From: Saururus chinensis
Lineage: Eukaryota > Streptophyta > Magnoliopsida > Piperales > Saururaceae
Assembly: GCA_035235625.1 (NCBI GenBank)
Contig: CP141146.1
Coordinates: 22,810,501-22,874,500, forward strand
DNA length: 64,000 nucleotides
Reading direction: 5' to 3'
The stretch's first letter is position 1. Every line of letters begins with the position of its first letter. The translations under genes and the position numbers were made by a program. Positions 49,468-63,711 of this stretch are shown here, piece after piece. Under the pieces are notes generated by a model that saw only the letters and a list, made by a program, of their open reading frames with translations, searched no databases and was not told the origin of the DNA.

Positions 49468-52400
49468 TGTAAGGACTCTCATTTCTTAACCGGTTTTCGT
49501 TTCATTTTAATCATTGATTATTACTTGGTTAACTCATTTCCTTATTAATTCGGCGGTTTCGTAAATAAATGGTGTTTCTTATGGTTTTAATCAAAATCAA
49601 CTCTACAATTATTGGTTTTAAGTGATTGTGAGTCAAATCTGAATTTTTGGGCTTTTTCTGATTTTTCACTAATTTTCCAAAAATTAGGGTTTGGCGGGAC
49701 TCCCTGTGGGCCTCACTGTCGAAATTTGGGTTTTTGGACAAAATTAACCCAGACATCAACACAAGCCTTTACCAAAAATTTTCATAATTTTCCGAGGTTT
49801 AATTAGTGCTCAAATAGCTAAATTACCCATTTTTAGCCTATTTTTCTATTCATACCCCACAATTTATCCATACACACCCCAAACCCTACTATAAATAGAA
49901 TGACCTAAACCATTTCCATTTTGAGAATAGTCTGGGAAAGGGAGGTTAGGCCTAATTCCCCAATTAGGCCCGGATTAGAAGGAGTTTAAGGTAAGTCTCT
50001 TCTAATTAAACCCTAAATCCTAGATTTCCTCTTAATCCCTTCTAGATCTACCATTTCCCCTTTGTTTTGATTCATTTTTAAACATCAAAACTACTGATTT
50101 GCATCTTTACTTCAAACCTTAGATCTAAAAATCCAATTTTTATATTCAACAAGCCCTAGATCTAAGTTTTTCATTACGGTTTTCTATGTTAAATCGGTTT
50201 TAATGGAGATTAATTTAAACTCTGTCTTTGTAAGGTTTTAAAAAAGGGTGACCATCAAATCCAAGCCTAATCAAGGGATAAGGTAATGGATTCGAAATTT
50301 CAGTTTTCCTATGATAAAACTCTTGATTTCATGGTTTATTTTGAGTGGATTTACTTGATTTAGTGCTTTAATGGCATGATTAGTAAATGAAAATCTTTAA
50401 TCCCGATTTCATAGGGTTTTATCATGTTATGATGTGGATTAGCTTTCTGGAAGTTATGGTGAAATGTTAATGGCATTTAGGTTGTTAGATGGTGATTTTA
50501 AGTTTTATCAATGGAGTTTCGATTTGAAGAAACGGAGAAGAAGGTCGATTTGCCTAGGAGGGCCGTTCGAACGGAAACACTGTCAGTTTGACAGATTTTC
50601 CGTTTAGCCGATCGAACGGCCCTCCTGGGTGTTCGAACGGCAACACTGTCAGTTCGACAAATTTACTGTTTAGCCGATCGAACGGCCCTACTGGGCGTTC
50701 GAACGGCTACACAACATATTTTCTATTATATATATGATGTTTATTTCGGTAATTCTACTTTAATATATCTTTTTCATGTGTATGTGGAGTGTTTTGAACT
50801 ATAGTATGCTACTGAAAAGGTATACCATTGAGGTTATGAAGTTGTGGTATATATTTAGTGTTATGTAGAATGGCTTGTGGTTGGTTATATGATGTTGGAA
50901 TTGCCATCTTGAAGTTATGAATGATTGATTCTCTATGGTTATGTATATTTTCAGTAGAGCTACAACATACTAATGAACTGATATGTCATGTTAGGATGTG
51001 GTTAAATTATGTGTGAATGTTAGTGAATGTCATGGCTCAAGGATGGAGTAAATGATCTTATATGTGTTTAGCTTGTGGTTAAACTTTGATTTGAGTTATG
51101 ATTTTAATGATTCTTCACCTATGATTTCTGCTGGAATTCATGATTAGATGTTAATACACATGTGTAGTGTGATGGTGAGTGAATTACAAGCATGTTGATA
51201 TGCATTGAGGGAAATGCTTCTACTATGTACATACACACATGTGGGGTTTAATGATGATGATGAGGTTTACTATTATGATTATAAATGATGTATGAAGGGT
51301 TGATGAGAGCACTTATCATAAATTAGGATTCATGTATGTTTTGCTCACGTATGTACCATGTTGCATGCATCATGAAAATGAATTTCCAATTAAGGCTTTA
51401 TCGAGATTAATTGAATTTGACCGATTGGATGCAATGTGGTGAAATTGCATGCTGGATTAATCGGTCGTGGCTTAATCAAAACTTGATTGGTCCGAAAGGA
51501 CATGTTTTGATTTGAGTTCCTTCGTGGAACATGTGCACTCCCCGGGTTGAGTCTAGTTAAGTGGAATTATATGGGGGACGAGTTGCGTACTTGTCTTGCG
51601 ATTTGATATTACAAATATTATCTGGACCCTGAGAATCCAGTATGGTATGCTCCTTGCACCAGCTACCATGTGTTCGTGGGTTTCCTACGTGGGAACTCGG
51701 GCTCTTCCCCATTGCAGGAGATGTCCCAAAACGAACACCCCTGCTCTAGGTTCTCTTCGTAAGAATGTGACATCCTTGGCCAGGATCGTTTGGGGCGAGC
51801 AACAATTAGGGATTGACAACCCCGAACTTCTTAAATTCTTACGTAGAATTTGAACCATGACACGCCTACGTGGCCTTGTCTATGTTCCCGTCTTCGTGAC
51901 ACTATTTGTGATTACTCTTTGATGGAGGCATTCTTTATATGATGTGATGCATGACTTGATATGTATGTTGGAGATACATCTCATGCAGGTTGATATGATG
52001 TGATGCATGATTGAATATGTATGTTGGAAATACATCTCATGCAGGATGATATGATGTGATGCATGATTAAATATGTATGTTAGAGATACATCTCATGCAG
52101 GTTGATATGGTGTTGATACATGATTGAATATGTATGTTAGAGATACATTTCATGCATGTTGATATGATGTTGAAGCATGATTGAATATGTATGTTAGAGA
52201 TACATTTCATGCAGGTTGATATGATGTTGAAGCATGATTGAATATGTATGTTAGAGATACATTTCATGCAGGTTGATATGATGTTGAAGCATGATTTGAT
52301 ATGTATGTTAGAGATACATTTCATGCAGGTTGATATGATGTTGAAGCATGATTTGATATGTATGTTAGAGATACATTTCATGCAGGTTGATATGATGTGA

Positions 52401-53049
52401 ATGGCACTATGTGGATTAAACACTATGATGCAGGTGTAGGTGATGTGTATGTATGATTAGAAAATGATATATCTTGTCAATTGTTAGTCTGAATTGTTAT
52501 ATTACCATGTCGTCCTGTTTTCGATGATGATAGTGTATTAGAAAAACGATTGCTGAGTTTGTTAAACTTACCCCTCTTTATTGTGTTTTGCTTTGGGGCT
52601 GCGTGGCATGACACACAAGAGGACAAGATCTCCTCTTCGAGGAAGGGTTGGAGACGACTTGGGAGTAATCGTGGAGTCCTCTTATGTGACTTATTTTCGT
52701 TGGTTTATGCTTTATGTTTAGAACCTTTGTGTATGGTTCTCATTTTGATTTATGCTAATTCTTACATTTGTGTTGCTTAAGACCTATTTTGGAGCCTAGA
52801 GTGGGCTATGGTTTAACTAAGCATGTGGGTTTGAAACTTTTGTTTATCTTGAGTTAATGTAACTCTCTTTCTTTTCTACTTATTTACTCTTGCTCAAAGT
52901 GGTGTGCATACTCCCTAATTCTGTTAGATCGCCCGTAATTAGGGTTAAGTCTTCCGCCAAACCGTATCTCAATTCCCCTTGTCGCCCCCGTGTGTTTGAC
53001 CGGGCCCTAGACTGGGTTCGGCTCGGGTTGGGCAGTGCCGGGGTGAGCA
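49468..53049 (+). mobile_element. Solo LTR, copy B of the 3.5-kb family
   Basis: It is homologous over its length to 1823-5283 in opposite orientation: start TGTAAGGACTC, promoter CTACTATAAATAGAATGACC (about 49880-49900), CGTTCGAACGG units, GGTTCGGCTCGGGTTGGGC near the end. The end reads GGGGTGAGCA instead of GGGCGTGACA. A target duplication is not clear (GCTAT before, TATGT or GCATAT after). It is inserted into another LTR that resumes at 53050. Confidence 0.85.
51945..52395 (+). repeat. Eight tandem copies of a 55-57-bp unit in solo LTR copy B
   Basis: The unit is GTTGATATGATGTTGAAGCA followed by TGATTGAATATGTATGTTAG and AGATACATTTCATGCAG. Copy A has a single unit (about 2465-2525). A 118-codon minus-strand frame across the array is a product of the repeat (unit length 57 is a multiple of three). 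Confidence 0.92.
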
Positions 53050-54988
<1,939 letters not shown>

Positions 54989-55225
54989 ACGAGTGCCTGC
55001 TATAATGGTTGGCTCCAAGAGGCACCAAATGGAGTCTTGTGCCCACAATGGCAACTAAAGTGCACATCATCAATGGTGAAGTTGGAGGGGTCGATGTTGG
55101 TGACCCAAATTGCCCACTTCAACAGGAGGGGTTGGGATGCCGGAGTAAGGATTATGAAGGGCGAGGAGGGGTGGAGCAATAGAGGGGTGGATTTTGAAGG
55201 GGAGGAGTCAGAGAGGGGTGGATTT
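54989..55225. repeat. AG-rich direct repeat, right copy
   Basis: It begins, immediately after the LTR end, with ACGAGTGCCTGCTATAATGG and follows 47303-47490 through GAGGGGTGGATTTTGAAG, with several substitutions and one gap. Confidence 0.85.
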
Positions 55226-56302
55226 CCCCTTTTTATTATCAGCTAAAACATTAGAGGGGGGTCTAGGGGTTAGCGATGCATGGAGCAGTGCATAAATTCG
55301 GAGCAATTTTTCCATATGCCCAACTGTCATGGGCGTGAAGCTTTGCCTAGCATTCGCACACGTAATAGCCTGGCTGCACCACGCAACCAGCAGCCACTCT
55401 CGTCCCTTCCCACTCGTGTGCGTAAGGGAAAACATAAGCAAACAGCAACAACACAACCACAAGTTGTCCTAGTGTAAGGGTCTCCGTCCAAGCTATATTT
55501 TAGTCCGTCGAAATACAAGGTAGGGAGAGGGCAAGGCTGATCTACTAGGCTAAAAACTCTCTCTCAACACCCTTGTTTGCTGTGCATGAACAAAACTGTC
55601 ACCAACCAGCTATGGCCGCCCTTGCTCTCTCCCTTAAATAGACTCAGCCTGAACTGGCCGGTCCTAGTGCTACTAGGAGATACAAAACCCACCCATACAA
55701 GAGTTCTCACCTTGACCAACTCTCAGCCCAACAAGTAGTCCGCCCCAACCCAAGTCAAGAAACCTATAGGGAGTCCGTCTTCGACTAAGAATCTAGCACC
55801 CTGCTATCTCTAAGAGTCTAATCCGTTGAAGGAACCCGTTGCCTCGACTCCTACTTGAGCAGAGTGTAATTGTCCTGTATAAGTAAATCTTGTTTGCCTT
55901 AGGAGTCTGTCCCTAAGTCCAAGTAGAGCTCAACTACGCTACTAGAGTCCTACCCGTGTAAGGACCCCTCCTCAACCTGCTCCGCAAGGCTAGTGGTCCG
56001 TCTGAAACACCTCTAACGCTGTTCTAGCATCTGTCTGTGCCTGAGGGGCTGCCTAGGTTGTCCGTCACCCAAGCATACTTGGCTGTCCACTGCCAAGTTT
56101 AGGGGGCAGCCACCCCCTTTTCCCATCCGCCAAGTTAATGGGCTAACACCGACCCATATGGCTTCCCTATGTACAAAAAAATCTTAACAATGTCTATAAA
56201 AAAATGTGCGAGTCGTGTTTGATACGGGCTTACAAAGTATTGCACATGCCTGATGGATATTAGTGTTGTGCATACTTTTCCCGTATGTGTAACTTACCTA
56301 AC
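55226..56302 (-). mobile_element. Possible minus-oriented LTR
   Basis: Read on the minus strand it would start TGTTAGGTAAGTTACAC at 56302, with a TATA-like CTATTTAAGGG at about 55635. The 3' end is not resolved and there is no partner copy in the window. Confidence 0.35.
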
Positions 56303-56717
56303 AACTTCTCCCCTAGAAGTCACATTAGCTTGCGCTTTCAAATTTAAATAGGACGACCCACATTACTCAGGTTAAAATGCCCTTAGTAACATAAGTCATT
56401 AGATTTAAATCCGACAATTTGATGAGCCTGAGCTCACGCAATTACACGTGAACCTAAGTTCATGTCAACCGGCCTCATTAAAATTAATTCTACAAGTACT
56501 ACAACGTAGTTAAAATAAATGTATGTTGTCATGCAGTTAAAAAGACTATATTATTTGATATGAGGAGTTAACATCCCTGTTTTAACAGGTCCACCCTATA
56601 CAGACAGACAGCAACTCACCCTACAGTAGCCCACTACATATATCTACCTGACTTGGGCTTAAAATGACTATGTATATCATTGAAAACAACCATGTACACA
56701 AAATGCCAAAGTCAGAC
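56303..56717. other. Downstream region of the PPPT gene, no other gene
   Basis: AT-richer spacer. The 3' UTR of the neighbouring minus-strand gene must begin at 56717. No poly(A) signal is assigned. Confidence 0.45.
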
Positions 56718-57812
56718 TCAGGTCGGGGGAGGCGTACCGGCGAAGGATTCGCCTCCGCGGCAGACCCGCGCCCAGACAAAGAAGAGCGCCAACAGCCACA
56801 GCAGCGCGCAAAACATTCCGACCCGGCATTTGTCCCGCAGCATCGTGTCCGGCACCGACCGCCCCTCCATCACCTCAATTGCTAACTGGAGGACCGCTTC
56901 CAGCAGCTTATTCGTCCGGTCATCCATGCCCGCGGTCGGCGAGACCCGCGAGAGAGCCTCCCGCATTTGGATAGCCATGATCCCGGCGTCCGACGGCACT
57001 GGAACCTGGACCGCGTGGCGTTCTTCTTCAGAGGGTTCGGCAGCGGCGGGGGCGGTGTAGATGGTGGAGGTGGAGGAGGTGGTGACTGCGGAGGAGGGAG
57101 GGGAGGAATCGACGGCCGCAACTTCGGAATCATCGGCTTCGATCTGAAACAAAAATCGACAAGAAAGTTAGGAATGAAGTTGAATCGAAGGCCAGATCGA
57201 AAGGCAGTTGAAATAAGAACGAAGATTTGAGGCAGAACCGATTCAAGGATAAAGCACCAGTGACTATTTAAACTAAAAATCGACCACTAGAATTGAAATC
57301 GAAATCTGAATATATATTTTATCTGATTGAATCAAGTCGAAAATAAGTTTTTTGCCAAAAAAAAAACTGAAACTAGATTTGAAGCCGGAAATATTTCCTC
57401 CACGGTTTTCAGAAATGATAATACGAAACAGAAATTACAGCACAAGCTTAGTCTAGATCGAATCGAAGACAAAATTGAATCATTGGCGGCTATTTAAATG
57501 GAAAGAAATCGAAATGGTGAACTGAATCACAGACCGAGTTGGAAGTTGACTTACGGGGGAAACAGGAGCTGGAAGCTCGGATCTGGACTCAGACGAATCA
57601 ATAGCGGCAGCGCAGGGAGACGAAGGAAGTGGCGACTGCAACGTTGCCTCTACGGCGGAAAAATCCATCAGCAGTGACTTGGTTATGCTCGGATCTGGAT
57701 TGAGCGGAATTGAACTTGAGGCAAGGCGACGGCGAGATTTCTTGGGGCGGTGAAGCTGGGCGGAGGAGTGGAGGGGAATTGGGGCCGGGTTGGCGGAGGG
57801 TTTGGCGGCCAT
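56718..57812 (-). CDS. Tail-anchored single-pass membrane protein with KASH-like C-terminus (PPPT)
   Basis: Two coding exons on the minus strand, 57812-57555 and 57143-56718, joined in phase 0 by an intron with GTAAGT donor and TTTGTTTCAG acceptor. The product has 227 residues. A basic cluster RPKKSRRR is at residues 23-30. The middle is Ser/Pro/Ala-rich and acidic. A predicted helix (RTNKLLEAVLQLAIEVMEG, about 162-180) precedes one hydrophobic segment (VGMFCALLWLLALFFVW, about 194-210). A 17-residue tail ends TPPPT. A short luminal tail with terminal (V/P)PT is the signature of KASH proteins that bind SUN domains at the nuclear envelope; plant examples are WIPs and the SINE family. SINE3/SINE4-like assignment is inference. 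The start lies in GCCATGGCC. No stop or frame change. Confidence 0.82.
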
Positions 57813-57898
57813 GGCGATTTGAGAAGGGAGAAGAGGCGGGGCTTTGAATTGAAATGGAAATGGCGGAAAATTGGCGGTGGAAGAGAGCGGGGTTTATG

Positions 57899-57907
57899 CG
57901 TTTTATA
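57899..57907 (-). promoter_or_regulatory. Likely TATA box of the PPPT gene
   Basis: CTATAAAAC on the minus strand, about 90 bp upstream of the start codon, in a GC-rich setting typical of this gene's 5' region. Confidence 0.6.
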
Positions 57908-58009
57908 GGTGAACGGCCGGATGTCAAACCGGAATGATGGAGCAGGTTCGCATCTTTTTCGGTCCAACGGGCGGTGAAGTTAGGGCCGTCTTCAAAACTC
58001 GGACTTAGA

Positions 58010-60494
58010 ACCAATCTGGATAGAATCGACCCGAGCTCAAGTTGGGTCGGGTCAAATCTAAGAAATAAATACCCACGACTTGACCCAACCTTGACTTATA
58101 AAATTATATTTAACTTGGATTACATAAATTTTTATAATTTTTTTTATAGATAAAACCGACTTAATATATTATCAAATTGGTTTAAATTTTTAAAGCCCAT
58201 CCGACCCAAGATAAAATCTATGTTCTTATTTTGGTTCTCTAAGTTTTTCGGTTCTAATTTCAAGTCAAATTGAATCCAATTTCGGTTCTTATCTAAGGTC
58301 GGGTCCCGTCAGTCCTACAGAATCCAACTTAACCCAACTAGAAATGCAGCCCTAGTTTAAAAGTTGACATGATACCCTTTATTTAATTAATTGTTGTAAT
58401 GACAAAGTTTTACGAATATTGCAATTTTTTGAAAAACATATGGAAATAGATCTGGGGCAAAATGCTCCCCAAATTTTTTAATACCAAATTTATCCCCCAT
58501 TTTGGGTTTAGGTAGTTTTCAAGTAGGAGTTTCAATAATGGGTTTATTAAAGTACCAATTGAAGCTCCTAACAAGTCCTCTTGATCCCCTTCAAGATTTG
58601 GGGCTCTCTTGTGGTACTTCTTGCAACCCCCTCAATTAATTTTTTTAAAATTTTCTCTAATATTTGTCTAACCAAACTAAAATAAGTCTTCGCAAAATCC
58701 AAGTCGAATCTCAAACTTATCACTATGTTAATTGTTTTTGGATTTTGTTAAAAAAATAATAATTGTTTCAGGCATATTTAGCCAAAATTGAGTCCATCCT
58801 TTGTTCACCATGGTTCGGCTCAAGAAATATATTATTGATTGTGTGTTTATTTTTTAAAAAATTAGTATAAAATATATTTTGTAAAGAAAAAGTTAACATG
58901 CCCCGCGTTGTTTATTAAAAAATAATTGCTTGAATCACTTGAATCATATTCAATGGGGCAGGGTAGCCATTTATATTCGTCAACCCCCTAGTAACATATG
59001 CTATGCAATAGAAATCGCATAATGCATATGTTCACCATATGCATATAAATGAGACTCATGTGTTTTTATGCATCTTTGTAAAATATAAAGTTTCAATTAT
59101 TAAAACATACTTCTAATATCAATAAAATAAATAAAAAGAAAATACATAATATTGTGGAGGGAATTTTTTTTTTTATGTTCCTTACTAACCATGAGCCCAG
59201 TGAAAGGAATGCCTAAGAATTATTCATTTTTAAGATCAACAATACACAGGCTAGCATATGTTAGCATCAATAGCACTAATGCAAATGTGCGCTAGCGTGT
59301 GTACTATCAATCTTAAATATCAATGGCCTTTAAGCATTCCTTATGCTAGGCTTATGGTCAATTAAGAATATTAAAAACTCTTCCATTGTGAAGAGGGATG
59401 ACTCTACCTGAACGCAAGTCAATTTCGACTCAAGCCAACTAAACCAAACTGAGATTGAGTCGAGTTGGTCAAAAGTTTTAACTTGGACAAGTTATCATCC
59501 GTAGGGATAACTCTAGACATAATTTTTTTAAAAATTTATGCACTTTTTTTGTCGCAATATTTCAATTTGTATACTTGATTCAACATATACTTCAACTCTA
59601 GTTATGCTGACTGCACACGGTCGTACCTATCCTCTCTTCTTTCATAATTAAAAATCACCTTATGTTTTAAAATAGCATGGTTATGTTGTATCCACTGTTC
59701 GCCCTCTCTCCCTTGTGACTATTTTTCACAGTAAATGACGTTGCGGATCACATTCTATGGTCATCGTCATGCATAAACATCGGCAAGATAAGCAAAAGAG
59801 GGCGGAGATAGTGCTATAAAATAGAAATGATCTAGCTGAGGGAGTGAGAAAAGTATATAATAATCCATTTTTTTAGACTTTTACTAATGGTGAAAGTCTC
59901 AAAACTTTCAAGAAATGCTCAAGACATTGATACAAGACTGATGCTCTCTGAGATTAACTTTTTGATGGTAGTTTTAAATTTAATGTTGGATTGGCTGCTT
60001 AATCAAATGTTAGTAAGATATACTCCACATCTAAAAGAACAAAAAAGTCATTACTTGATGAATAATGTTATTGTGCTTCTCGATTGGGTTTTTCTTGTCA
60101 GGGAAGAAAGAGAGGGATCTTGGGGCTCCCCTTCACAAAAGCTGCTGCCCCATCTCCTTGAAATTTGGAAAAAGTAAGCATGATCCAGCGAAAATACTGG
60201 ATTTCTGCTAGGTTCATATTGGACCGTTGGATGGTGATCTAATGGGTCGGATAAAGAGGGGAGCAGATCACGCAGCTCCCGGCCCAAGGTGCAGAGGCAG
60301 TAATCTGCATCATGTAGCAGACTCACACTAGTTTATTACTTTTTTTTAACAACTTTTATGCATGAATATCATATTTTTAGGTCTTTTGGATGTCTTGGCA
60401 TTTCGCCGACAATGCCAATTCTTAATAAAATCTACTTAATCCCCAAATAATCAAAACCTCAATATAAAAAACTTAATTATAATTAATATTGTTT
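58010..60494. other. Intergenic AT-rich DNA, no gene supported
   Basis: No domain recognised. A 96-codon plus-strand frame at 59887-60177 is AT-rich, lacks a recognisable motif and is not called. Confidence 0.45.
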
Positions 60495-60992
60495 CTATTA
60501 TAGAAGGATGTATCGATCGATACCGAAACAGTATGGGGGCCAATACGCCCCCACACGTATCTATAATATATATCGGGCATATCATATCAATATATCCAAT
60601 ACGTATCAATACCCTATTATTTTATTATTATTATTTTAAAATTAAATTAAAATTTTTTTTTTCTTAAAAACAAAAACATAATTCAAATTTAACCACTTCA
60701 AAGGTTTAAAGATGAAGATGTTTTTATTATATTAAAAATATTTTTTTAAAAATTATATGAGATCAATATAGATAGGCTTATATAATTTACATAAATTTTT
60801 AAAAAATATAGTGCTCTACAATTATGTATTTACTTAAACATTTACCGTATGACTTTCTTAGTAATATTTATGTGACTCATATTAAATATTTTATTTAGTT
60901 TCAAAATAAATTAATTTCAGAGCATTTAAGATGGAGTGAATAATAATTTTAGAGCACTCGTATCAATTGATACAACCTTCTATGATATTATT
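60495..60992. mobile_element. Possible MITE-like element, inverted ends about 27 bp
   Basis: TATTATAGAAGGATGTATCG at the left pairs, with about five mismatches in 27, with the complement of 60961-60990 (ATCAATTGATACAACCTTCT). The interior is AT-rich and has GTATCTATAATATA phrases. No target duplication identified. Confidence 0.4.
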
Positions 60993-61761
60993 ATACTCTA
61001 AATGAAGTATTATAATGATATATTATTAGTTATAATATTTTTATGTATATCAAAAAATTTACGACCATTTTGGCACATATTAAACATATCATACCTGTAT
61101 CTATAATCATCGATATTGTTTTCCATAGTTTCTATCATAAATTAATAGCTCAATTTGACAAAATAATTTATTTCATATAATAACTTTATTTTGTTCAATA
61201 TAAGTGTTTGGGTTCTTAACAAAAGTATGGCAAGCTCAAGTTTATTTTGATAGATGTGAATTTCACCATTAAAAACATAACACTTTCAAGTCACTTGTAA
61301 TAGGGTAACAAAGCAGATTATCTATAATACATGCTGGGGCACACACACGTATTAAAGTGTTAAATACTAAATGTGCAATACTTCCCCGCAATGCCCACAT
61401 ACATCATACAACACTACAAATAATTCCCGCAATACATACACACTTAGTATACAATATTTTCACACATGTGTACACTTTAGTATGCATCACGGATAATCTG
61501 CTTTGCTTGACACACTATACTACTAAAGTTCCACGCGGTTAAATATAAGAAGAATGCAAAGATATGACCATTCCACATAATTTAGCCATTTAAACTCCTT
61601 CCAATAGATAAGTCCCACTTCAGCTATTCAGTCACTCTTCAAAAGGTGAGAATTTGGAAAGAGTGGATGGCACTATATATGTGCCTAAATTTTATGATGC
61701 CTATATGTAAGTGATGTCATCAAGTCAAGTTTAGGTTGAGTTTAGCCAAACCAAAACCTGT

Positions 61762-61998
61762 CTCATATACGTCTACGTGAGCCCAAGCTCTATGGGCCGT
61801 CGGATTACATACGGCGGCCCATAATACTTATGGGCATTTAAACCCATAAGTATTATGGGCCACCAGATGTAAATCTAACGGCCCATAGAGCCCGGGCTCA
61901 CGTAGGCGTATATGAACCCAAGATCATATAAAAAATGCCCATAAGTATTATGAGCTGCTAGACGGCCCATAGAGCCCGGACTCACATTTCGTATATGA
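61762..61998. mobile_element. Foldback MITE with a duplicated right arm
   Basis: The arms at 61762-61832 and 61847-61916 are inverted complements (ATACG.CTACGTGAGCCC with GGGCTCACGTAG.CGTAT; GGCCCATAATACTTATGGG with CCCATAAGTATTATGGGCC), with a tiny loop around 61840. A third partial arm at 61935-61998 repeats ATAAGTATTATG and ACGGCCCATAGAGCCCG. No coding capacity. Confidence 0.85.
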
Positions 61999-62009
61999 CC
62001 CTGAACTCA

Positions 62010-63657
62010 TATAAACAAGACTCTTTAAAAAATAATAATTCAAGCATGACCCACCCCAAATATGTTAAACCCAACAAGAATAAGAAATATTTTTTATTTT
62101 TAATAACCCACTTGATTATTATAAAATTATGATTTTTAAAATAATTTTTAAACTTCTCTTACCTATTAAGAAAAATATATAATTTAATATTTATAACTTT
62201 AGTCAGGTTAGGGAAGGTAGATCACCTAAAGGTCAAACTCAAATTAAAAACTCAAACTCAACACATTAAGGTAGAATTCCAGAGATCCCTGCCCATATCA
62301 AATACTTCTCTTTCCATTTGCTGCCTAGTGGGATCGTGGCATATAGGTGGCAAGGTGCATTAAAACAGTTCCACAAGGGCTTCCTGAAACCCTAGGAAGC
62401 ATAGATAAATCGAAACAAGTCATACCATTTCTATATCAACTACGCATCAGTTATGGCTGACTGCGTATTGTAGCATGCCCTCCAGCACCAACCTCCCTTC
62501 GTCCATCCTACAACCTCATTTGAGCAAGCAACTGGTTAGAGAAAAAGATCAATCAAATACATTGTCATTTTTCTTCTTTTTTTTTATTCACTTCTTGTAA
62601 AGAATGGTTTCTTTATTTGATTTACAGATTAATTTCATCATAACTATGAAAGTTAGTAAATTTCATATTAGTGATTATGATGATAATGTTTATTATTTAT
62701 TTTTACACTTGGAACTAACCTAAAATATACCTAAAAATGTATAAAAATGATTTTTTAATATGCATCCCTAATATTGATCCTTATTTTTTAAAATTTGCCA
62801 TCGTACTCATATCCTTGCCCGTTCTTCCTTGAATTGAAACCAATATCATTTCAAAATTTCCCAAAAAACAAAGCATCTTCCTTTGAATTTTAAAACCCTG
62901 AAGAACAGCTTACTGCTAACATACCATCTATGTTTATCTTTACCTTTCAAATAGAATTAAGTAATAGATATAAATTCCCATACTAGGGAAAATGCATAAA
63001 ACAACCCAATTTTCCTGCATGTTAGATACTTTTCCCTATATACTATATGGGGAGAAGAAGCCCAAAGTGCTCAAACTTCTTAAAATAGGGGAAGAAAAAG
63101 TGTCCACACTAGTCTCACGTGCCAAACAAAATATGATACATACAACAACGATGTAGCACATATATATAATATACATTTTTCAAAGCAAACAATTGATACA
63201 CAACATACTTGCACTCAGATAACATGTAAACATCTAACACATAAAATTGTCGCTCAAATCACTGGAAAATTTATTAGTCGCAGTTATGATGATCTCGGGC
63301 ACAAACTTTCAGATTTAAAAAACAGGTTGGACAAGATATTATATCCAATTGTGGAGGTCATTTTAGTTTTCAAAGTTGCTATCCCTAAAAGAAATCAATG
63401 AACTAGAACGTTGATTACATTACAAATCTGAAAGAACCCAGCCTTAGTAATTTGATAATTTTCAATCATCCATGACTTGACCATCCACTAGAACCGCCTT
63501 TCACCCACAATATGCTGGCAGGAATACAGTATTTATGAAAACTGCTCCAATAACTGTAACTGAAACTGAAGCAAGTATACATTTGTTGATAAATGTACAT
63601 GAAGCAAATTAACTAGGCATTACCAGCTTTACATTTCTTTTTAATCGTAGGATCCCA
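62010..63657. other. Intergenic and probable 3' flank of the next gene
   Basis: AT-rich with no coding support. The right part (about 63250-63657) should include the 3' UTR of the minus-strand gene whose last exon follows. Confidence 0.45.
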
Positions 63658-63711
63658 TTATCTGATAGCTCCATTAAGATTAGCACCACCAAGCTTAGCA
63701 CCCACCAAGTG
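63658..63711 (-). CDS. Terminal coding exon of a pentapeptide-repeat (BTB/POZ, FIP2-like) gene
   Basis: After a CTGCAG acceptor (63712-63717 on the minus strand) the frame reads HLVGAKLGGANLNGAIR and then stops. A(K/N)L.GA is the pentapeptide repeat pattern A(D/N)LXX. The ending GAKL.GANL.GAIR is that of plant potassium-channel-tetramerisation/pentapeptide proteins such as Arabidopsis FIP2 (At5g55000). Such proteins are thought to act as cullin-3 adaptors. Only 17 residues are in the window; 63712-64000 looks like intron. Identification from so short an exon is recognition from memory. Confidence 0.62.
   Translation of the reverse strand, partial: HLVGAKLGGANLNGAIR

Noticed and set aside
51945-52395. 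Regular 56-bp repeats resembling a CRISPR array
   Set aside because: The units are contiguous with no unique spacers, and the context is a plant LTR.
52067-52423. 118-codon repetitive open frame on the minus strand
   Set aside because: It exists because the tandem unit is about 57 bp, a multiple of three, inside an LTR. The opposite-orientation copy of the LTR lacks it.
56664-57230. Plus-strand frames of 73-126 codons and the Pro-rich or Gly-rich frames
   Set aside because: Shadows of exon 2 of the PPPT gene on the minus strand, generated by its GC-rich codons.
59887-60326. Open frames of 96 and 91 codons on opposite strands
   Set aside because: They overlap antisense, lack motifs, and neither has a convincing gene structure.
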